From assembly GCA_900557505.1 (NCBI GenBank), contig USTC01000025.1, forward strand, positions 1-9,322: 9,322 nt of DNA, given 5' to 3'. A program made the position numbers and the translations under genes. Each line of letters starts with the position of its first letter. The stretch's first letter is position 1. The DNA is from an uncultured Collinsella sp. (GTDB taxonomy: Bacteria > Actinomycetota > Coriobacteriia > Coriobacteriales > Coriobacteriaceae). Below the pieces are notes generated by a model. The model saw only the letters and a list, made by a program, of their open reading frames with translations, had not been told where the DNA came from and did not search any database. Positions 4,744 through 9,322 of this stretch are shown piece after piece.

Positions 4744-6354
4744 ATGATGCAAAAGATACAACGTTTCGGCGGTGCAATGTACACGCCTGCAATTCTTTTC
4801 GCATTTTCCGGAATCGTCGTCGGCCTGGGTACGTTGTTTACCACCGAGGCGATCTTTGGCGAGATGGCCACAGCGGGTCATCTTTGGTTTGATTGCTGGA
4901 ATGTGCTGCTCCAGGGTGGTTGGACGCTCTTTAACCAGATGCCGTTGCTGTTTTGCGTAGCGTTGCCAATCTCGCTCGCGAACAAGCAGAACGCTCGCTG
5001 CTGCATGGAGGCTTTGGCCATCTACCTTACCTTCAACTACTTTGTAAGCACAATCTTGGGGCAGTGGGGCCCTGTCTTTGGGGTCGACTACTCTGTCGAG
5101 GCGGGCAGCGGTACTGGTCTTGCCACTATCGCAAGCATCAAAACGCTTGATATGGGCATCATGGGCGCGCTCATTATCTCTGGTATCGCCACGATGCTGC
5201 ATAATAAGTTCTTCGACACCGAACTTCCTGAGTGGCTGGGCGTGTTCTCGGGCTCCGTGTTCATCTATATGATCGGTTTCTTCGTTATGGTTCCGGTCGC
5301 TCTTATCGCCTGCCTGGTGTGGCCGCATGTTCAGGCTGCTATCTCCGCCTTCCAGGGATTCATCCTTTCCGCCGGTACGTTTGGCGTGGGTGTCTTTGCT
5401 TTCTTCGAGCGCGTGCTGATCCCTACAGGCCTGCACCACTTTATCTATACGCCGTTCTATTACGACAACGCGGCGGTCAACGGCGGCATCTTTGCTGCTT
5501 GGGCCAACATCCTGCCCCAACTGGCTGCCGATCCGAGCATTGCTCTTAAGGATGCCGCACCCTGGGCTGCCTATACCTGCCCTGGTTGGACTAAGGTCTT
5601 CGGCTCGCTTGGCGTCGCCATTGCGTTTTATATGACCGCCAAACCCGAGCGCAAGCAGCGCGTCAAGGCTCTGCTCATTCCCGTCACCCTTACCGCTATG
5701 CTTTGCGGTATTACCGAGTCGCTTGACTTCACCTTCCTGTTCATCGCGCCCGGCCTGTTCGTCGTCCACTGCGTGCTCGGAGCGCTCGGCTGCATGGCTC
5801 AAAACCTCCTTGGCGTCGTGGGCATCTTCGACGGCGGCATCATCTCGATGCTCTCGTGGGACTGGCTGCCCCTTTGGGCCGCACACGGTCTGCAGTACGC
5901 CATCTCCATCCTTGTCGGTCTGTGCTTTACCGCCCTTTGGGTCGTGGTCTTCCGTTTCCTGATCGTCAAGTTCGACTTTAAGACCCCCGGTCGCGAGGAT
6001 GACGATGTTGAGGTCGAGCTCAAGTCCAAGGCTGACTACAAGCAAAAGCAGGGCGGTGCTGCTGCTGGCAAATCGGTCGCCCAGAGTAAAGATGATGAGC
6101 GCTTGGTGCTTGCCGAGAACATCCTCGATCTGCTCGGTGGCACGGATAACATCATCGATGTAACTAACTGCGCTACCCGTCTGCGCGTTAACGTCAAGGA
6201 CAAGAGCGTCGTTGCACCCGAGGCTTCCTTCAAGGCGATCGGTACGCATGGCTTGGTGGTCCAAGGTCAGTCAATCCAGGTCATCATCGGCCTTACCGTC
6301 CCGCAGGTTCGCGAGAAGTTCGAGAGTCTTCTGAAGTTCGAGAGTCTTCTGTAA
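4744..6354 (+). CDS. Alpha-glucoside PTS transporter, EIICB (GlvC/AglA/MalP type)
   Basis: A membrane permease that takes up an alpha-glucoside and phosphorylates it at C6. The call of 536 residues starts at the ATG at 4744: the protein then begins MMQKIQRFGGAMYTP, which aligns with the native N-terminus of GlvC/AglA, and an SD-like site lies upstream. The length agrees with AglA-type proteins. The EIIC domain covers about 1-410, with many hydrophobic helices, ERVLIPTGLHHFIY at 222-235, and GITESLDF at 322-329, where homologues usually read GITEP. A charged linker spans 412-450 (KTPGRE onward). The EIIB domain follows, with the phosphorylated C476 in VTNCATRLR. There is no EIIA domain, so a separate Crr-like EIIA is required. 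The C-terminus carries a perfect 18-nt tandem duplication (KFESLL twice). First gene of an operon with GH4, 155 bp upstream of it. Likely substrates are maltose, sucrose isomers or maltitol. Confidence 0.92.
   Translation: MMQKIQRFGGAMYTPAILFAFSGIVVGLGTLFTTEAIFGEMATAGHLWFDCWNVLLQGGWTLFNQMPLLFCVALPISLANKQNARCCMEALAIYLTFNYFVSTILGQWGPVFGVDYSVEAGSGTGLATIASIKTLDMGIMGALIISGIATMLHNKFFDTELPEWLGVFSGSVFIYMIGFFVMVPVALIACLVWPHVQAAISAFQGFILSAGTFGVGVFAFFERVLIPTGLHHFIYTPFYYDNAAVNGGIFAAWANILPQLAADPSIALKDAAPWAAYTCPGWTKVFGSLGVAIAFYMTAKPERKQRVKALLIPVTLTAMLCGITESLDFTFLFIAPGLFVVHCVLGALGCMAQNLLGVVGIFDGGIISMLSWDWLPLWAAHGLQYAISILVGLCFTALWVVVFRFLIVKFDFKTPGREDDDVEVELKSKADYKQKQGGAAAGKSVAQSKDDERLVLAENILDLLGGTDNIIDVTNCATRLRVNVKDKSVVAPEASFKAIGTHGLVVQGQSIQVIIGLTVPQVREKFESLLKFESLL
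6316..6351 (+). repeat. 18-bp perfect tandem duplication at the end of the PTS gene
   Basis: AAGTTCGAGAGTCTTCTG occurs at 6316-6333 and again at 6334-6351, directly before the TAA. It adds a second KFESLL to the C-terminus without breaking the frame. The exact nucleotide identity suggests a recent slippage event. Confidence 0.95.
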
Positions 6355-6372
6355 ACCATCGTCCATCGAAAC

Positions 6373-6412
6373 AATCGGCCTTGCAGAGCCGGTATGCACC
6401 GCAAGGCCGATT
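6373..6412 (+). promoter_or_regulatory. Perfect 12-bp stem-loop between the PTS and GH4 genes
   Basis: Arms 6373-6384 and 6401-6412 are perfectly complementary around a 16-nt loop. No T-run follows. It begins 19 nt past the PTS stop and sits in the 155-bp gap. It may stabilise the 3' end of the PTS message, partly terminate, or mark an RNA-processing site, giving unequal amounts of permease and hydrolase. The rest of the gap (6413-6497) shows no convincing promoter. Confidence 0.6.
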
Positions 6413-6482
6413 CTAGAGATAAAAAACTCCACTTCTAGGTAACAATTCCAAACCGTACAGGCCGCGTGCGGGGATGGATTGA

Positions 6483-7853
<1,371 letters not shown>

Positions 7854-7893
7854 GGACTACTGTCTCGAACCCTCACGCATCTCTGCTTCATTT

Positions 7894-7937
7894 GCGCCGT
7901 CGTGGTGTCCGGATTCGCCCGGATGCTGCGGCGGCGC
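7894..7937 (+). terminator. 19-bp hairpin ending the PTS-GH4 operon
   Basis: Arms 7894-7912 and 7919-7937 pair along all 19 positions in plus-strand RNA, counting five G-U pairs, with a 6-nt loop. On the minus strand the wobble pairs become A-C mismatches, so the structure belongs to the plus-strand transcript. It lies 40 nt past the GH4 stop and has no T-run. Its position between a catabolic operon and a housekeeping gene supports a terminator role. Confidence 0.6.
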
Positions 7938-7943
7938 TATACT
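7938..7943 (+). promoter_or_regulatory. Possible -10 box of the ychF promoter
   Basis: TATACT follows the hairpin directly and lies 37 nt before the ychF start. The -35 region would fall inside the hairpin and is not a good match. It is plausible because ychF should be expressed independently of the sugar operon. Confidence 0.35.
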
Positions 7944-7980
7944 TATGCAGTTTGAAGTACCTGTACCAAAAGGAGCTGTC

Positions 7981-9057
7981 GTGTCCCTTTCCATCGGTAT
8001 CGTGGGCCTGCCCAACGTGGGCAAGTCGACGCTGTTCACCGCGCTTACCAAAAAGACCGGCCTTGCCGCCAACTACCCGTTTGCCACGATCGACCCCAAT
8101 GTGGGCATCGTCGATGTGCCCGATAGCCGCCTGCAAAAGCTTGCCGACATCGTCAACCCCGGCCGCATTGTGCCGGCGACGGTCGAGTTTGTCGACATTG
8201 CAGGTCTGGTGAAGGGTGCCAACGAGGGCGAGGGCCTGGGCAACCAGTTCCTGGCAAACATCCGCGAGACCGACGCCATCTGCGAGGTCGTGCGCTACTT
8301 TAAGGACCCCAACGTCATGCGTGAGGTGGGCCGCGCGGGCGAGTTCGTCGATCCCGCCGGTGACGCCGACACCATCATGACCGAGCTCATCCTGGCCGAC
8401 ATAGGCACGCTCGAGAAGCAGCTGCCCAAGCTCGAGAAGGAAGCCAAGCGCGACAAGGAGCTTATGCCCAAGTTCGAGGTCGCCAAGCGTCTGCTCGCTT
8501 GGCTTAACGAGGGCAAACGAGCCGCATCCATGGAGATGACCGACGAGGAGCGTGCCGCCGCCAAGGGCCTGTTCCTGCTCACCATGAAGCCCATCCTGTA
8601 TGTGGCCAACGTGGACGAGGATATGCTCAACGACGATCTGGCGCCCATCGATGGTGTCAAGCCGCTGCCCATCTGCGCCAAGATTGAGGCCGAGCTTTCC
8701 GAGCTCGACCCCGAGGACGCCGCCGACTACCTGGAGAGCCTGGGCCTGGAGCAGCCCGGTCTGGACGTGCTCGCGCAGGCAGCTTACAAGCTGCTCGGCC
8801 TGCAGTCGTTCTTTACGGCTGGTGAGATGGAGGTCAAGGCCTGGACGGTGCGCCAGGGCGCGACCGCTCCGCAGGCCGCCGGCGTCATTCACACCGACTT
8901 TGAGCGCGGGTTTATTAAGGCCGAGGTTATTGGCTACGACGACTACATCGAGCTCGGCGGCGAGCAGGGCGCCAAGGCTGCCGGCAAGCTGCGCATCGAG
9001 GGCAAAGAGTACGTTATGGCCGACGGCGATGTCGTCCACTTCCGCTTTAACGTGTAA
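7981..9057 (+). CDS. ychF: Redox-regulated ATPase YchF (Obg family)
   Basis: A ribosome-associated P-loop ATPase of the OLA1/YchF group, linked to translation and stress response. It has 358 residues, close to the usual 363. The start is GTG at 7981, with AGGAG 5 nt upstream (7971-7975). The in-frame extension to 7708 runs back into the GH4 gene in another frame, and an ATG at 7945 lacks a binding site. Motifs: Walker A GLPNVGKS at 9-16; switch region [10 protein letters not shown] at 31-40; G3 DIAGLVKGA at 72-80, with Leu in place of the usual catalytic Gln; and NVDE at 210-213 in place of the NKxD guanine motif, which is why this family prefers ATP. A helical insert covers about 140-200. 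The C-terminal TGS-like domain is at about 275-358 ([20 protein letters not shown]). It is followed after 11 bp by a membrane-protein gene on the same strand. Confidence 0.97.
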   Translation: MSLSIGIVGLPNVGKSTLFTALTKKTGLAANYPFATIDPNVGIVDVPDSRLQKLADIVNPGRIVPATVEFVDIAGLVKGANEGEGLGNQFLANIRETDAICEVVRYFKDPNVMREVGRAGEFVDPAGDADTIMTELILADIGTLEKQLPKLEKEAKRDKELMPKFEVAKRLLAWLNEGKRAASMEMTDEERAAAKGLFLLTMKPILYVANVDEDMLNDDLAPIDGVKPLPICAKIEAELSELDPEDAADYLESLGLEQPGLDVLAQAAYKLLGLQSFFTAGEMEVKAWTVRQGATAPQAAGVIHTDFERGFIKAEVIGYDDYIELGGEQGAKAAGKLRIEGKEYVMADGDVVHFRFNV

Positions 9058-9068
9058 GGACGACGTAT

Positions 9069-9322
9069 ATGTTCAAATATGGCAAAAAAGCCGGCTACAT
9101 GGGCATTGCGCTGCTCGTGCTCGCGGTGCTTCCGCTGGTGGTCGCGGCGTTTGTGCTTCCTAACATTGGCCCCGAGGTGGCCACGAAGTTTAACGCCGCC
9201 GGTGAGGCAACGCGTTGGGGCAAGAGCTACGAGTTGCTGGCGCTGCCGGTGCTCAATCTGCTGCTCGGCGTGGCAACGTACTTTACGGCGGGGCGGCAGG
9301 CCAAAAAAAAAGATGACTCCGC
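9069..9322 (+). CDS. DUF1648 / SdpI-like membrane protein, 3' truncated by window edge
   Basis: The first 84 residues of a membrane protein that runs off the window. The ATG at 9069 has AAGGA overlapping the ychF stop region, 8 nt upstream. Residues 9-30 form a hydrophobic segment ending in LPNIGPEVATKFNAAGEATRWG (29-51), which matches the LPdxIPxHFNaaGxpdrWG pattern of DUF1648. A second hydrophobic segment lies at about 54-74, then a basic, polar stretch with three lysines from an A9 run. DUF1648 proteins often carry a C-terminal SdpI domain, known in Bacillus for immunity to the SdpC toxin and for signalling; whether one follows cannot be seen. The short 11-bp gap suggests co-transcription with ychF. 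Confidence 0.75.
   Translation, partial: MFKYGKKAGYMGIALLVLAVLPLVVAAFVLPNIGPEVATKFNAAGEATRWGKSYELLALPVLNLLLGVATYFTAGRQAKKKDDS

Noticed and set aside
4651..6264. A 537-codon open frame on the minus strand opposite the PTS gene
   Set aside because: It is antisense to a clear EIICB gene and has low-complexity, charged composition with no recognisable domain. Long shadow frames are expected in GC-rich DNA.
6412..6417. TCTAGA in the PTS-GH4 gap as a further operator
   Set aside because: It lacks the flanking TTG/CAA of the 4388-4602 sites and has no convincing promoter next to it; a 6-mer match can be chance.
7888..9039. A 383-codon minus-strand frame opposite ychF
   Set aside because: It is a shadow of a strongly conserved housekeeping gene.

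Overview
The window looks like chromosomal DNA from a gut-type, high-GC actinobacterium of the class Coriobacteriia, most likely a Collinsella or close relative. I infer this from the moderately high GC, the codon use, the actinobacterial-looking protein variants and the mix of fermentative genes (glycerol dehydrogenase, PTS, ferredoxin-type protein). No rRNA gene or other taxonomic marker is present, so this is an impression and not a proof. I see no tRNA, rRNA, CRISPR array, transposase or phage gene.

Layout. (1) Positions 1-1005, plus strand: a 5'-truncated glycerol dehydrogenase. (2) 1156-2409, plus: a soluble protein with two ferredoxin-type double-cluster modules around a Cys-containing middle region; I cannot name its function. 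(3) 2410-2540: a convergent junction with a GC-rich hairpin and a 22-bp-armed inverted repeat. (4) 2541-4387, minus: a TreR-like GntR/UTRA regulator, preceded in the same operon by a zinc-dependent sorbitol dehydrogenase-type (MDR) enzyme. (5) 4388-4743: a divergent control region with operator-like palindromes set inside two opposing promoters, a direct repeat phased at 21 bp, and a leader of about 130 nt. (6) 4744-7853, plus: an alpha-glucoside PTS permease (EIICB, GlvC/AglA/MalP type) followed by a family GH4 6-phospho-alpha-glucosidase (GlvA/AglB/MalH type). (7) A long hairpin, then 7981-9057, plus: the housekeeping ATPase YchF, closely followed by the start of a DUF1648 (SdpI-like) membrane protein cut by the window end.

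How it works together. The centre of the window is one catabolic island. The permease would import and 6-phosphorylate an alpha-glucoside, GH4 would split the product into glucose 6-phosphate and an aglycone, and the divergent dehydrogenase could oxidise a polyol aglycone such as sorbitol to a ketose. The regulator gene lies in the dehydrogenase operon. Palindromes with the TCTAGA-type core typical of HutC/TreR-class GntR proteins sit inside both promoters, so I infer coordinate repression and autoregulation. The permease carries no EIIA domain and none is encoded here, so a Crr-type EIIA must be supplied in trans.

I did not find a clearly undescribed system. The most interesting points are the unusual combination of TreR-like regulator, polyol dehydrogenase and GH4/PTS, the architecture of the control region, the unassigned iron-sulfur protein, and several strong RNA hairpins.
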